NCBI GenBank assembly: GCA_017745235.1 | Contig: JAGHZU010000012.1 | Coordinates: 62,001-126,000 of the forward strand | Direction: 5' to 3' | Source of the DNA: Caulobacter sp. | Lineage (GTDB): Bacteria; Pseudomonadota; Alphaproteobacteria; Caulobacterales; Caulobacteraceae | Length of the DNA stretch: 64,000 nucleotides | Made by a program: the position numbers and the translations under genes | Notes under the pieces: model-generated | Seen by the model: the letters and a program-made list of their open reading frames with translations, nothing else | Databases searched by the model: none | What the model was told of the DNA's origin: nothing | Shown: positions 48,825-58,664 of the stretch, one piece after another | Position numbering within the stretch: position 1 is the stretch's first letter | How the letters are laid out: every line of letters starts with the position of its first letter

Positions 48825-49226
48825 ATGGAACCGGAAAAGAAGCTCGCGCGCGACCTGACGATCCTGGGCGTGGTGATCCTCGCCGCCATGCCCTTCGTCT
48901 TTTCGGAGCTGGGGTTCAGGCAGCGCTGGATCGTGGAAAGCCGCGACGGCGTCGCCGCCAGGGCCGACGAAGTCAGCTTCCGCCACAAGCGGCGGCGAGG
49001 CGACCGCGTGGCGCTCCACACCGCCTGCGGCGTCTATAACGGCCGGTATTCCCACCTGGCCGGCCGCGTCACGATCAGCGACCTGTCGCGCCCGCCGCCC
49101 TGGTGCGGCGACGACGCCGCGCTCATCGCCGACCTGAACGCGGCCCGGCGCTACCGCTTCGTGGACGGCAAGCTTCGGCTGGAGACTGATCAAGGGCATG
49201 TGCTGCTGCTGCGTCGCGCCGCCTGA
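48825..49226 (+). CDS. Hypothetical membrane-anchored protein
   Basis: A 133-residue protein with one N-terminal hydrophobic helix (LTILGVVILAAMPFVF), a basic middle (FRHKRRRGDRVALHT) and cysteines in TACGVYNG and PWCGDD that could form a disulfide outside the cytoplasm. A beta-rich C-terminal part (YRFVDGKLRLETDQGHVLLL in part) suggests a small lipocalin-like or META/HslJ-like fold, but I cannot confirm it. Confidence 0.65.
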   Translation: MEPEKKLARDLTILGVVILAAMPFVFSELGFRQRWIVESRDGVAARADEVSFRHKRRRGDRVALHTACGVYNGRYSHLAGRVTISDLSRPPPWCGDDAALIADLNAARRYRFVDGKLRLETDQGHVLLLRRAA

Positions 49227-49429
49227 CCTGGTTCAGACGCTGGCGGCGGTGCGCCGCTGCCTGCTGGCCCATGGCCGCCTGCTGCTCCCCTCGCCCCCTG
49301 GCGCGGCGCTGGTGTTCCGCGGCGGGCCTCTGAGAGCGCCTCGCATTACGGCGAATTAAAATGCGCGACGGGATCGGAGGACTTACTTTTCCGTCGTCGG
49401 CATTTGGGAGACGTCGGCGAGGGGACATG

Positions 49430-49825
49430 ATGACCAGGACCGCAATCGCGCTCGCCGCCTGCCTGACGATGATCGCCGCTCCCCAGGCCATGGCCGAGGA
49501 AAAGCCCATGGGCTGGTTCGCCACCACCATGCGCAGCTTCGTGGCCTTCCACGCCTGCACCACCCAGTTCAAGCGGCAGTTCATCATCGACCCCAAGGCC
49601 GACATGGACATCAGCCACATCAACGCCGACGAGCCCAAGTCCGACGGCGTCTGGCACGTGCGCTTCGAAGCCACCGCCACCGACAAGGACACCGGCCGCC
49701 GCCGCCACTTCGCGGGCGTCTGCCACTACGGCCGCGAAGGCGAGACCCGCATCGAGGCCCGCATGACGGGGCAGGACTTCGGAAAGCAGGTGAAGGTCAA
49801 CGCCCCGGTACGGCGCGTCGGCTGA
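49430..49825 (+). CDS. Secreted hypothetical protein
   Basis: A 131-residue protein with a signal peptide (MTRTAIALAACLTMIAAPQA, cleavage near AMA-EE). The mature part has two cysteines, in HACTTQF and GVCHYG, and is otherwise unrecognised. GAGGGG is five bases before ATG 49430; ATG 49427 is the alternative. It lies 148 bases upstream of tacA in the same direction. Confidence 0.7.
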   Translation: MTRTAIALAACLTMIAAPQAMAEEKPMGWFATTMRSFVAFHACTTQFKRQFIIDPKADMDISHINADEPKSDGVWHVRFEATATDKDTGRRRHFAGVCHYGREGETRIEARMTGQDFGKQVKVNAPVRRVG

Positions 49826-49845
49826 CCCGGCTTTCCTAAGACCGG

Positions 49846-49872
49846 TTAAGGGTGTGCGTTAACGCCTGACTC
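49846..49872. promoter_or_regulatory. TTAA repeats and GANTC site upstream of tacA
   Basis: TTAA (49846-49849) and GTTAAC (49858-49863) are separated by nine bases between TTAA cores, and GACTC (49868-49872) is a CcrM methylation site. The CtrA consensus has seven bases between cores, so the match is imperfect. Confidence 0.4.
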
Positions 49873-49973
49873 AGGTCTCCGAAACCCGGTCTTTACCCGC
49901 GCCCTGTATCACTCTGAACCAACAAGAGCCCCGTCCCACGTCGGACGCGGCCGGTTCACGTGGGTGTCTGCAA

Positions 49974-51482
49974 ATGTCCAAGACCGTCCTCGTCGTCGAT
50001 GACGATCCGACCCAACGTCGCCTGATCCAGGCGGTGCTCGAGCGCGAAGGCTTCGCGGTCTCGCACGCCGAGAACGGCGACCAGGCCATCGCGCACCTGA
50101 CCAGCGGCGCGCCGGTGGACGTGATGCTGCTGGACCTGGTGATGCCCGGCCTTTCGGGCCAGGACACCCTGAAGGAGATGCGCGCGCGCGGCTTCGCCCA
50201 GCCTGTGATCGTCCTGACCGCCTCGGGCGGCGTCGACACCGTGGTCAAGGCCATGCAGGCCGGCGCCACCGACTTTTTCATCAAGCCGGCCAGCCCCGAG
50301 CGGATCACCGTGTCGATCCGCAACGCCCTGTCGATGGGCGACCTGAAGGGCGAGGTCGAGCGCCTGACCAAGCGGGCGGGCAACCGCACCACCTTCGCCG
50401 ACCTGATCGGCTCCTCGCCGGCCATGACCATGGTCAAGCGCATGGGCGAGCGCGCGGGCAAGAGCTCGATCCCGATCCTGGTCACCGGCGAAAGCGGCGT
50501 GGGCAAGGAACTGATCGCGCGCGCCGTGCACGGCGCCTCGGACCGGTCGGGCAAGCCGTTCGTGGCCGTGAACTGCGGGGCGATCCCCGAAAACCTCGTG
50601 GAATCGATCCTGTTCGGCCACGAGAAGGGCAGCTTCACCGGCGCTACCGACAAGCACCTGGGCAAGTTCAAGGAAGCCGACGGCGGCACCCTGTTCCTGG
50701 ACGAGGTGGGCGAGCTTCCGCTGGACATGCAGGTCAAGCTGCTGCGCGCGCTGCAGGAAGGCGAGATCGACCCGATCGGCTCCAAGCGCTCGCAGAAGGT
50801 GGACGTGCGCATCGTCTCGGCCACCAACCGCGACCTACATCAGGCTGTCGCCCAGGGCCGGTTCCGCGAGGACCTGTACTACCGCCTGAACGTCTTCCCG
50901 ATCGAGGCTCCGTCCCTGCGCGAGCGGCGCGAGGACATCCCCGCCCTGATCGAGGCCTTCATCCGCCGCTTCAACGTCGAGGAAGGCAAGCGCGTGGTCG
51001 GGGCCTCGCCCGAGACCCTGAAGATCCTCAGCGCCTTCGACTGGCCCGGCAACGTTCGCCAGCTGGAGAACGCGGTCTATCGCGCCATCATCCTGGCCGA
51101 CGCGCCGTACCTGCAGCCCTACGACTTCCCGGCCATTTCGGGTGTCGTGGCGCCGCCCCCCGAAAATATGGCGCCGGCAGCCGCGTCCCCCGCTGGAGCC
51201 GCGACGATCGCACCGCCCCAGCCCGACCTGTCGGCCGCCCTGCACGCCGCCCATGCGGCCATGGCCCGCGCGCCGGCCCCGGAATCGCCCGTGCGCATCC
51301 TCGACGACCGCGGCCACCTGCGCACCCTCGAGGAAATCGAGCGCGACCTGATCCAGCACGCCATCGAAGTCTATGCCGGCCACATGTCGGAAGTGGCCCG
51401 TCGCCTGGGCATCGGCCGCTCGACCCTGTACCGCAAGGTCCGCGAACAGGGCATCGACGTGGACCTGAAGGAAGCCTCCTAG
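49974..51482 (+). CDS. tacA: TacA, sigma-54 dependent response regulator
   Basis: Transcription activator of 502 residues. Domains: receiver (residues 1-120) with phospho-Asp at 54 in MLLDLVMPG, matching the known TacA D54; AAA+ sigma-54 activator core with Walker [16 protein letters not shown] (the sigma-54 contact motif), Walker [10 protein letters not shown] and [10 protein letters not shown]; and a Fis-type helix-turn-helix at the C-terminus ([20 protein letters not shown]). In Caulobacter TacA, phosphorylated through ShkA and ShpA, activates stalked-cell genes such as staR and spmX. The gapR gene nearby supports the assignment. A proline/alanine-rich linker precedes the HTH. Confidence 0.88.
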   Translation: MSKTVLVVDDDPTQRRLIQAVLEREGFAVSHAENGDQAIAHLTSGAPVDVMLLDLVMPGLSGQDTLKEMRARGFAQPVIVLTASGGVDTVVKAMQAGATDFFIKPASPERITVSIRNALSMGDLKGEVERLTKRAGNRTTFADLIGSSPAMTMVKRMGERAGKSSIPILVTGESGVGKELIARAVHGASDRSGKPFVAVNCGAIPENLVESILFGHEKGSFTGATDKHLGKFKEADGGTLFLDEVGELPLDMQVKLLRALQEGEIDPIGSKRSQKVDVRIVSATNRDLHQAVAQGRFREDLYYRLNVFPIEAPSLRERREDIPALIEAFIRRFNVEEGKRVVGASPETLKILSAFDWPGNVRQLENAVYRAIILADAPYLQPYDFPAISGVVAPPPENMAPAAASPAGAATIAPPQPDLSAALHAAHAAMARAPAPESPVRILDDRGHLRTLEEIERDLIQHAIEVYAGHMSEVARRLGIGRSTLYRKVREQGIDVDLKEAS

Positions 51483-51489
51483 GAGAGGT

Positions 51490-51942
51490 TCAGGCGCCGA
51501 ACCGCATCGGCGTCGCGGCGGAGGCTTCGGCTGGCTCGTCCGCGCGGGCCCAGGCCTCGCCGACGCGCCGCACGCGGCCCTCCTGCTCCAGGCCTTCCAG
51601 CTCCAGCAGCACCGCCGCCAGGGGGATCGACCGCCCCCAGCGCCGGGTCAGCTTGCGCGAGATCTCCGGGGCCGCGATCGCCGCATCTCCGCCGCCCAGG
51701 ACCAGCAGGATCATCTCCCGGGCCGAGCGGCTCCTGCGGCCGCGTCGCGAACCGCCGCCGGTGCTGGCGAAGCTCGCCGCCTCGGCTTCGGCCAGGCCTC
51801 CGCGCTCGATAGCGTTGAGAGCGAGGCTCAGCGCCCGCAGTTCGTCCTCGAACGGCGCCTGCGCGCGCCGCTGCGCCTCCAGCATGCGCATTTCCAGGTC
51901 AGCCTTCCGCCGGAGCAGGTAGTCGTAGATCGTCGTCGCCAT
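51490..51942 (-). CDS. Hypothetical winged-helix-like protein
   Basis: A 150-residue protein. The first 50 residues are helical (YDYLLRRKADLEMRMLEAQR), then a Gly/Ser/Arg-rich linker, and a C-terminal part reading IAAPEISRKLTRRWGRSIPL and LLELEGLEQEGRVRRVGEAW that resembles a winged helix. I do not recognise the family. It is convergent with tacA, with 7 bases between the stops. Confidence 0.6.
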   Translation of the reverse strand: MATTIYDYLLRRKADLEMRMLEAQRRAQAPFEDELRALSLALNAIERGGLAEAEAASFASTGGGSRRGRRSRSAREMILLVLGGGDAAIAAPEISRKLTRRWGRSIPLAAVLLELEGLEQEGRVRRVGEAWARADEPAEASAATPMRFGA

Positions 51943-52197
51943 CTCGGCCGTCCGTCATGCGCATGGCGGCCCCCGCGGGCACGGGGTCGCGGCGTCCGGG
52001 GCGAGGGGTCAACACGCTCGCCCACGGACGATAAAGTCAATTAAAAGCAATACTTTACGCGTGGCGAAAACTGTCGGCCGGTTTCCTTACCGAAACATGA
52101 ACATCGGTCTCCCAGCGTCGACATTTTGCGAAAAAACAAAGCAAAATCATGGACCTGAGGCTTTTCCCGCCCGTCCTTCCAGGGTTTCACCCCAAGC
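51943..52197. other. AT-richer intergenic region without a gene
   Basis: The stretch 52025-52160 is notably lower in GC than its surroundings and contains AATTAAAAG and A-rich runs. It may carry a promoter for the minus-strand gene at 51942. No credible ORF or RNA gene is seen. Confidence 0.5.
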
Positions 52198-52536
52198 TCA
52201 TTCGTCCTCGGCTTCTGACGGCCGCGCGGAGCCTCGCCGGTCCCTCCCCTTGCCGCGACTCATCGGCTTGCGCGCCTTGCCCTGGGCCTTGGCGGCGATT
52301 TCCTTGAGCTTGATGGTCTGGTTGACCGACATCGCCTGGCCTGGCGCGCCCTTTTCGGGATCGCCGAAGGCCCGGCCGTAGGTTTCGATGCGCTGGGCGA
52401 CCGAGCCCAGGAATTCGCCCTCCCACTCGGAGAGCTCGACCCCGCTCTTCTGGGCCGTGCGCTGGGCGCGGCGCAGGGCGTTCAGGGCCGCCTTGCGCGC
52501 CTGCGCTCTGGGATCGGGCGGCTTCTTGGCGCGCAT
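52198..52536 (-). CDS. Hypothetical basic protein
   Basis: A 112-residue basic protein of unknown function. The central part (LSEWEGEFLGSVAQRIETYG and VNQTIKLKEIAAKA) looks ordered and helical; the C-terminus is a Lys/Arg/Gly-rich tail ending in acidic residues. It lies 90 bases downstream of gapR and is codirectional. It may bind nucleic acid given its charge, but this is only an inference. Confidence 0.6.
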   Translation of the reverse strand: MRAKKPPDPRAQARKAALNALRRAQRTAQKSGVELSEWEGEFLGSVAQRIETYGRAFGDPEKGAPGQAMSVNQTIKLKEIAAKAQGKARKPMSRGKGRDRRGSARPSEAEDE

Positions 52537-52596
52537 GGTCGCAGACTAGCGGGCGTCGCCGAGGCGACGCACGCGGAAAAACGATCGTCTTGAACC

Positions 52597-52614
52597 CTCT
52601 CCCCGAAGGGAGAG
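52597..52614. repeat. Short palindromic hairpin downstream of gapR
   Basis: CTCTCCC pairs with GGGAGAG around a four-base loop; on the minus strand the loop is UUCG-like. It lies 13 bases beyond the gapR stop and has no T-run, so it is a repeat remnant or mRNA end stabiliser rather than a standard terminator. Confidence 0.5.
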
Positions 52615-52626
52615 AGCCAATGGATC

Positions 52627-52896
52627 CTACAGCTCGCCGATGGCCGAGAGATACAGCTCCAGGATCGCGTCTTCTTCCTGGCGCTTGGCGCGGTCCTGCT
52701 TGCGCAGGCGGACCACCTTCTTCAGCACCTTGACGTCGAAGCCGTTGCCCTTGGCCTCGGCGTAGACTTCCTTGATCTGCTCCATGATCTCGGTCTTCTC
52801 GACCTCTAGGCGCTCGACCCGGTCGATGATGCTCTTCAGCTGGCCTTGAGCGGTGGAGTTGAGCACGTCGGCGTGGGGAATGGCGTCGTCGGCCAT
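52627..52896 (-). CDS. gapR: GapR, nucleoid-associated protein (DUF2312)
   Basis: An 89-residue DNA-binding protein. In Caulobacter GapR encircles over-twisted DNA ahead of replication and transcription and stimulates topoisomerases. The sequence has the DUF2312 coiled-coil pattern: LKSIIDRVERLEVEKTEIME, then EVYAEAKGNGFDVKVLKKVV and the basic RLRKQDRAKRQEE. The length equals the known protein. The start at MADDAIPHAD has a modest ribosome site. Position three genes from tacA agrees with the Caulobacter order as I recall it. Confidence 0.93.
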   Translation of the reverse strand: MADDAIPHADVLNSTAQGQLKSIIDRVERLEVEKTEIMEQIKEVYAEAKGNGFDVKVLKKVVRLRKQDRAKRQEEDAILELYLSAIGEL

Positions 52897-52985
52897 GGAG
52901 GTCTCGCAAGAGGCTGGAAACGGAAGGCGCGGAACCTAGTGCGAACGCGCCCGGAACGGAAGGCCGATTCCCACCGCGCGACGCA

Positions 52986-53861
52986 TTAGCGACCCTCGAC
53001 CCGTCCGCGCGCCACCTCGGCCAGGGCGGCGAGGTCGGGAACCTCCCCCTCCTCGGCCAGCAGGGTCTCCAGGCCGCTCTCGACCAGGTCGGCCAGCGGC
53101 AGGGCCAGGCCCTTCTCGTCGCCCGCCGCCTGGGCCAGGCGCACGTCCTTCAGGGCCAGGTCGGCGGTGAAGCCGGGCGGATGGTAGCGCCCCTCGGCGA
53201 TCATGCCGCCGTAGATCTTGTAGATCGGGGCGGCGAAGATCGTGCTGCTCAGCAGGTCCAGCAGGTCCTTGGCCGGCACGCCGTGCGCCCCGGCGAGGGC
53301 CGCGCCCTCGCCCATGGCCTCGACGGCGGCGACGATCATCAGGTTGCCGGCGATCTTGACGGCGTTGGCCTTCACCGGATCCTCGCCCATCGGCCAGACC
53401 TTGGCGGCCAGGGCGTCCAGCACCGGCTGGGCCTTGGCCACCGCCTCGGGCGCGCCGGCCGCCAGCACGTTCAGCCCGCCCGCCCGCGCCACGGGCGGCC
53501 GCCCGAACACCGGGGCCGAGACGTAGCCCACGCCCTGGTCGGCGTGCAGCACGGCCAGTTCGCGCGCGAAGGCGGTCGAGATGGTGGCCAGGTTCACATG
53601 GACCAGGCCGGCCGGGGCGCGGCCCAGCGCTCCGTTGTCCAGCAGCACCGCGCGCACGGCGTCGTCGTGGGCCAGCATCGACAGCAGGAGATCGGCCCCG
53701 AACAGGGCGTCCACGTCGTCGGCGGCGCGAGCGCCCTTGGCGACCAACGCGTCCACCGGTCCTTTGGAACGGTTCCACACCGTCACGGCGTGGCCCTTGT
53801 CCAGCAGGTTCTCCACCATGGCCTCGCCCATGGCGCCCAGACCGATGAAACCGATGTGCAT
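52986..53861 (-). CDS. NAD(P)-dependent 3-hydroxyisobutyrate dehydrogenase-like oxidoreductase
   Basis: A 291-residue beta-hydroxyacid dehydrogenase. The N-terminal Rossmann domain starts IGFIGLGAMGEAMVENLL; substrate-binding motif GYVSAPVFGRPP; the catalytic Lys is in VKIAGNLMIVAAVEAMGEG. A possible role is serine, succinic semialdehyde or hydroxyisobutyrate metabolism; substrate not defined. It lies upstream of gapR with 89 bases between them on the same strand. Confidence 0.9.
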   Translation of the reverse strand: MHIGFIGLGAMGEAMVENLLDKGHAVTVWNRSKGPVDALVAKGARAADDVDALFGADLLLSMLAHDDAVRAVLLDNGALGRAPAGLVHVNLATISTAFARELAVLHADQGVGYVSAPVFGRPPVARAGGLNVLAAGAPEAVAKAQPVLDALAAKVWPMGEDPVKANAVKIAGNLMIVAAVEAMGEGAALAGAHGVPAKDLLDLLSSTIFAAPIYKIYGGMIAEGRYHPPGFTADLALKDVRLAQAAGDEKGLALPLADLVESGLETLLAEEGEVPDLAALAEVARGRVEGR

Positions 53862-53929
53862 GAAAGCCCTCCGATACGATGACGTGGCGTCAACTGGTCG
53901 CGACGGACGGAACTTTCAACCCCGGAGGC

Positions 53930-54547
53930 TCAGAGCAGCCCGTGCTTTTCCATCGCCGGACGCAAGGCCGCGGGATCGGTGAAGTGGTGCACGTGGAAGC
54001 CCAGGCCGCGGGCGGCCTCGATGTTGGCGGCGCTGTCGTCGACGAACAGCAGGTCGGACGGCGCAAGGCCGGTGCGCTCCAGCACGATCTCGTAGATGCG
54101 CGGCTCGGGCTTGATGACCCTTTCCTCGCCCGAGACGACGGCGTCGCGGAAATGGCGGAAGGCCGGACTCATCGCTCGGACGTCGGGCCAGGTCTCGGTC
54201 GACATGTTGGTCAGGCCGAACTGCGGCACACCGCGCGCGGCCAGATCCTCGATGACGGCTTCGGTCTCGGGAATCGGCCCGGAGAACATCTCGTCCCAGC
54301 GATCCCACCAGGCGGAAATGTGCTCGGCGTGGTCCGGATGCTGGGCGATTCGGGCGGCGATGTTGTCGGCGAAGGTCACGCCGCGGTCGGTGGCCGCGTG
54401 CCATTCCAGGGTCCCGACATGCGAAAGGAACCGGTCGAGATCGGCCGGTTCCTTGAAGATCTTCGCGTAGAGCGTGCGCGGGTTCCAGCGCACGATCACG
54501 TTGCCGACATCCCAAAGCAAAGCCTTGGGAGCGTCGGCCGGCGTCAT
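53930..54547 (-). CDS. HAD family hydrolase, YihX-like
   Basis: A 205-residue HAD-type phosphatase. Motif I is LLWDVGNVIVRWNP, motif II LTNMST, motif III Lys in ERVIKPEP, and motif IV DLLFVDDSAANIEAA. The motif I form is that of YihX, which removes phosphate from sugar phosphates. Its ATG overlaps the rpmJ TGA by one base (TGATG), so the two genes are translationally coupled. Confidence 0.88.
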   Translation of the reverse strand: MTPADAPKALLWDVGNVIVRWNPRTLYAKIFKEPADLDRFLSHVGTLEWHAATDRGVTFADNIAARIAQHPDHAEHISAWWDRWDEMFSGPIPETEAVIEDLAARGVPQFGLTNMSTETWPDVRAMSPAFRHFRDAVVSGEERVIKPEPRIYEIVLERTGLAPSDLLFVDDSAANIEAARGLGFHVHHFTDPAALRPAMEKHGLL

Positions 54548-54672
54548 CAGCCTTGCTTGGCCTTGAAGCGCGGGTCGGTCTTGTTGATGATGTAGATCAC
54601 GCCCTTGCGGCGGACCATCTTGCAGTCGCGGTGACGCGACTTCAGCGACTTCAGCGAGCTACGAACCTTCAT
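54547..54672 (-). CDS. rpmJ: 50S ribosomal protein L36, zinc-less type
   Basis: A 41-residue protein: [20 protein letters not shown] in part, then [21 protein letters not shown] with the typical KxRQG-like end. Only one cysteine remains, so the four-ligand zinc ribbon of the C+ form is lost, as in many alphaproteobacteria. It is not preceded by other ribosomal genes but leads the HAD gene in an operon. Confidence 0.95.
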   Translation of the reverse strand: MKVRSSLKSLKSRHRDCKMVRRKGVIYIINKTDPRFKAKQG

Positions 54673-54886
54673 GACCGTCTCTGTGTGCAGCGGAGAGGTT
54701 CGGGCGCGCCAAGCGACGGCCGGAACATCCGGGGTGTTTCGGAGGGCGTGCGTATAAGCAGGGCGGCGGGCGGAGTCAATGGAGGACCGCGACGCCTTGG
54801 GGATCGGCGGCGGCTCCACGGAACCTTCACCGCTCTGTCGCCCTTGTGATTGCAGCCTCGCAACGAACCCCGGTAGCCTGCTCCGC

Positions 54887-56176
54887 ATGGATAGACGCGT
54901 TTTTCTCGTTCTGCTGCTGGCCGGCTGCGCCGACACTTCCACCAATGCGCCCCTTGCGCCGTCGGTGACGCCGCCCGCCCCGCCTCGCGTGCCGCCGCCC
55001 GCGCCTGCCGCCCCCACCGCCGATCCCGGCGCGTCGGGCCAGGGCGTGGGTTTCGACACCTGGCTGGCCGCCTTCAAGCAGAAGGCCCTGGCGGCCGGCC
55101 TGACCCAGCAGTTGCTGGATCGCGAGCTGAACGGCGTGACGCCCGATCCCAAGGTCATCGCGCTGGACGGCCGTCAGCCGGAGTTCTCCAAGCCGGTCGG
55201 CGACTACATCAAGGGCGTGATCAGCGACGACCGCATCGCCATCGGCCGCGCCAAGCGCGACAGCCTGACCTTCCTGCCCGGCGTCGAGCAGAAGTACGGC
55301 GTGCCGCGCGACATCCTGCTGGCCGTCTGGGCCATGGAATCGGCGTTCGGCAAGATCCAGGGCAATTTCGACGTCGTGCGCTCGATGGCCAGCCTGGCCG
55401 CCGACGGCCGCCGCCGCGCCTGGGCCGAAGGCGAACTGATCGCCGCCCTGAAGATCATCGCCTCGGGCGAGGACACCCGCGAACAGCTGCGCGGCTCGTG
55501 GGCGGGAGCCATGGGCCAGACCCAGTTCCTGCCGTCCAACTACCTGTCCACCGCGGTCGACTGGGACGGCGACGGCCGCCGGGACATCTGGGGCAGCGAC
55601 GCCGACAGCCTGGCCTCGGCCGCCAACCTCCTGAAGAAGGGCGGCTGGAAGCCCGGCGTGGGCTGGGCCAAGGAGGTGATCCTGCCGGCCGGCTTCGACT
55701 ACTCCCTGGCCGAAGGCCCGCGCGAGGTTCCCTCGTGGTGGGAGGCCAAGGGCGTCAGGCGGGCCGACGGCCTGCCCTGGACGGCCGCCGACGCCGCCTC
55801 GCCCGCCGGCTTGATCCTGCCGGCCGGCTGGTCGGGCCCGGCCTTCCTGGCCCTGCCCAACCACTTCGCGATCCGAACCTACAACAACTCCACCTCCTAC
55901 GCCCTGGGCATCGGCTTGCTGGCGGACCGCTTCGGCGGCGGCGGTCCCTTGGCGGCCGCCTGGCCGGCCGAGTCGCCGCTCAGCCTGTCCGACCGCATGG
56001 CCGCCCAGATCGCCCTAGCCCGCCTGGGCTTCGATCCGGGCCCGGCCGACGGCGTGGTGGGCGCAGGCACCCGCAAAGCCTTGCGGGCGTGGCAACAGAG
56101 CCAGAAGCTTCCGGCCGACGGCTACATGTCCTCGGACATGGTCGCACGGCTGAAAGCCCAGGCGGGGATCAGCTGA
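54887..56176 (+). CDS. Lytic murein transglycosylase lipoprotein (MltB-like)
   Basis: A 429-residue peptidoglycan lyase. A lipoprotein signal with lipobox LLLAGC is followed by a proline-rich linker, an SLT_2 domain with the catalytic Glu in [15 protein letters not shown] and [13 protein letters not shown], and a C-terminal peptidoglycan-binding domain ([20 protein letters not shown] in part). It cuts glycan strands to 1,6-anhydro ends from the periplasmic side. Start at [10 protein letters not shown] (54887); the longer frame from 54779 is not favoured. Confidence 0.93.
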   Translation: MDRRVFLVLLLAGCADTSTNAPLAPSVTPPAPPRVPPPAPAAPTADPGASGQGVGFDTWLAAFKQKALAAGLTQQLLDRELNGVTPDPKVIALDGRQPEFSKPVGDYIKGVISDDRIAIGRAKRDSLTFLPGVEQKYGVPRDILLAVWAMESAFGKIQGNFDVVRSMASLAADGRRRAWAEGELIAALKIIASGEDTREQLRGSWAGAMGQTQFLPSNYLSTAVDWDGDGRRDIWGSDADSLASAANLLKKGGWKPGVGWAKEVILPAGFDYSLAEGPREVPSWWEAKGVRRADGLPWTAADAASPAGLILPAGWSGPAFLALPNHFAIRTYNNSTSYALGIGLLADRFGGGGPLAAAWPAESPLSLSDRMAAQIALARLGFDPGPADGVVGAGTRKALRAWQQSQKLPADGYMSSDMVARLKAQAGIS

Positions 56177-56299
56177 GGCCTCGGCTGTTTCCTCTTCTCC
56201 GACTGCCGTCGCGCCCCAGGCGCGTCTCCGCAATTCGCCCGATGGTCGTCTAGAGCCCCCCCGGCCAATCTCCGGCGTACGCGCCAAGGAGAGGCAGCC

Positions 56300-57328
56300 A
56301 TGGACTTCGCGCCGAACATCCAATCCGCCGGTCGCTCGGCCATCCGCCGGCTGGCCCCGGCCTTGGGCGCAGGCCTGCTGCTGGCGGCGATGGCCGGCGC
56401 CCAGCAGGCCCAAGCGTCCGAAGGCGGCGCCAGCCTCTACCTGCTCGGTTCGGGCGGCCCCGGCGCGGCGATCCTGCCGCCGTTGAAGGGCGTCTATTTC
56501 GACAACGAAGTCTATTATTACAAAGGCAGCGGCAGCGGCGACAAACGGTTCACCGTGGGCGGCAACGTGGTGGCGGGCCTGAACGCCAAGATCCTGGCCG
56601 ACTTCGCCACCGTCCTGTGGGTGCCGGAGACCAACCTTGGCGGCGCGACCATCGCCATCGGCGGCGCCCTGCCGGTCGGCAACGCCGACGTCGACGCCTC
56701 GACCGTCATCACCGGCCCGCGCGGCAATTCGATCGGCCGCTCGGCCAGCGACTCCGCCACCGTCATCGGCGACCCGATCATCACCGCGGCCCTGGGCTGG
56801 AAGAAGGGCGACTGGAATTACCAGGTCTCGACCCTCCTGAACGTGCCGATCGGCGACTATCGCAAGGACGAGCTGGCGAACCTGGCCTTCCACCGCTGGG
56901 CCTTCGACACCTCGCTGGCGATCAGCTGGCACGACGAGAAGAGCGGCTGGGACGTGTCCGGCAAGGGCGGCCTGACCGCCAACGGCGAGAACCCGCACAC
57001 CGATTACAAGACCGGCGCGGAGATGCACCTGGAAGCCGCCGTCGAGAAAGCCTTCTCACCCAAATGGTCGGCGGGCCTCCAGGCCTACTATTTCAAGCAG
57101 GTAAGCGGCGACAGCGGCCTGGGAGCCAAGCTGGGATCCTTCCAGGGCGAGGCCACGGGCGTGGGGGCCACGGCGGCCTACAACTTCAAGATCGGCCACA
57201 TGCCCGCCACCCTGCGGGCCCGGGCGTTCACCGAGTTCAACGTCACCAACCGGCTGGAGGGCGACTCGTTCTGGCTGGGCCTGACCGTGCCCTTCAGCAT
57301 GAAGATGCCGGCCGCCGCGCCCAACTGA
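56300..57328 (+). CDS. MetA-pathway/SphA-like outer membrane protein
   Basis: A 342-residue predicted outer membrane protein with a signal peptide (ALGAGLLLAAMAGAQQAQA). The sequence alternates polar and hydrophobic strands ending in Trp, Tyr or Phe, and it has blocks TKILADFATVLWVP-like, DPIITAALGWKKGDWNY and FSPKWSAGLQAYYF. These resemble the phenol MetA-degradation/transporter family (PF13557), for which the function is uncertain. A good ribosome site (GAGAGG) precedes ATG 56300. Confidence 0.8.
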   Translation: MDFAPNIQSAGRSAIRRLAPALGAGLLLAAMAGAQQAQASEGGASLYLLGSGGPGAAILPPLKGVYFDNEVYYYKGSGSGDKRFTVGGNVVAGLNAKILADFATVLWVPETNLGGATIAIGGALPVGNADVDASTVITGPRGNSIGRSASDSATVIGDPIITAALGWKKGDWNYQVSTLLNVPIGDYRKDELANLAFHRWAFDTSLAISWHDEKSGWDVSGKGGLTANGENPHTDYKTGAEMHLEAAVEKAFSPKWSAGLQAYYFKQVSGDSGLGAKLGSFQGEATGVGATAAYNFKIGHMPATLRARAFTEFNVTNRLEGDSFWLGLTVPFSMKMPAAAPN

Positions 57329-57335
57329 CGGGATC

Positions 57336-58664
57336 TCAGTGCGGAGAGGTGGCGTCGATCGAACTGGCGTCGATCACCTGCTCTTCGTCGCGACGCTCCT
57401 GCGGCGCGGCCGCGTCGCCGATCCGGCGCATGACCGGGTCGACCAGGGCGTAGGCGACCAGACCGCACAGGATGGCCAGGTTCATCAGGTAGGGCGAAGG
57501 GTGGGCCCACTTGTAGAGCGCCACGCCCAGCACCGGGGCGATGATGACCGAAGCGCCGTTGATGGCGCTGATCGCCCCGGCCACCGCGCCCTGCTCCTCG
57601 TGCCCCACGGCCAGCGAGGCGCCGGCGGTGAAGCCCGGCCGCGCGAAGCCGTAGCCCAGGCTGCACAGGGCGAAGGCCACCACCAGGGTGTGATAGTCGG
57701 GCGCGAAGGCCACGATCAGGTTGCCCAGGGCCGCGCAGCCCGCCCCCAGCCACAGCAGCTGGCGCGGCTTGAGCCGCAGCATCCGGATCAGCCCCCATTG
57801 GGCCAGCAGGCTGGCGGCCGCGCCCGCCATCATCGCCACCCCCGCGAAGGCCGCCGCCTTGGCCGGGGTCACGCCCAGCTTGTCGATGACCATGAAGCCC
57901 AGGGTCTGCTGATTGACCGTCTGCACGCTGGCCAGCAGGAAGCCGTAGATGATGAAAGGCATGATCCGCCGGTCGTTCCAGCGCACTCGCGCCCGCGGCT
58001 TGTGATGGGCGGCGGCCTCGTTGTCCGGGATCTCCTCCGGCCGCTCGGGCAGGCCCTTGACCACCAGCAGCAGCACCACCAGGGCGATGAGGGCGAAGGA
58101 GAACATCGGCCCCGAAAGGGTCAGCAGCGGAAACACCAGGAACGGCGCCACGGCCGGGCCCAGGATCGTGCCCAGGCCGCTGGCCGAGGCCATGGTGGCC
58201 AGGGCGTTGGTGCGGTCGGCCGGAGCGGTGCGGTCGGCGACATAGGCCTGGGCGGCGGGGTTCGAGGCGCTGCCCACCGCTCCGAAGATCGCCCGCGACA
58301 GGGCCGCCCCGGCGAACACCGCCAGCGGCGCCATCAGCCCCTTGAGCCCCATCAGGATGAAGCCGCCGAAGCCCAGCATCGAGACGGCGAACCCGGCCAT
58401 GCCCAGGATCACCATGGGCTTGCGCCCGCGCTTGTCGGACACCCGCGCCCAGACCGGCGACATCACGCCCCAGAGCAGGGCCGACAGCGAGAAGATCGAG
58501 CTGATCAGAACGTCGGGAATGCCCACCTGGCGGCCAATGGCGGGCAGCACCGTCTGCAGGGCGGTGTTGCCGGCGGCGCTGGACAGCAGCACCGCGAAAA
58601 GGATGGCGAAGGCCCGCCCCCTGGCCCTGTCGGAAAGACTGACGTCCGCGCGGCTCTCGCTCAT
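57336..58664 (-). CDS. MFS transporter, DHA1/TetA-like
   Basis: A 442-residue transporter with about 12 hydrophobic segments. The motif A loop reads VSDKRGRKPMVILG, and a second-half copy is less clear. YVADRTAPADRTNALATMAS is TetA-like. A drug or metabolite efflux role is likely. The start is MSESRADVSL (58664) with GGGAGGGGG upstream; the longer frame to 58742 is not needed. It ends 7 bases from the convergent MetA-like gene. Confidence 0.9.
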   Translation of the reverse strand: MSESRADVSLSDRARGRAFAILFAVLLSSAAGNTALQTVLPAIGRQVGIPDVLISSIFSLSALLWGVMSPVWARVSDKRGRKPMVILGMAGFAVSMLGFGGFILMGLKGLMAPLAVFAGAALSRAIFGAVGSASNPAAQAYVADRTAPADRTNALATMASASGLGTILGPAVAPFLVFPLLTLSGPMFSFALIALVVLLLVVKGLPERPEEIPDNEAAAHHKPRARVRWNDRRIMPFIIYGFLLASVQTVNQQTLGFMVIDKLGVTPAKAAAFAGVAMMAGAAASLLAQWGLIRMLRLKPRQLLWLGAGCAALGNLIVAFAPDYHTLVVAFALCSLGYGFARPGFTAGASLAVGHEEQGAVAGAISAINGASVIIAPVLGVALYKWAHPSPYLMNLAILCGLVAYALVDPVMRRIGDAAAPQERRDEEQVIDASSIDATSPH

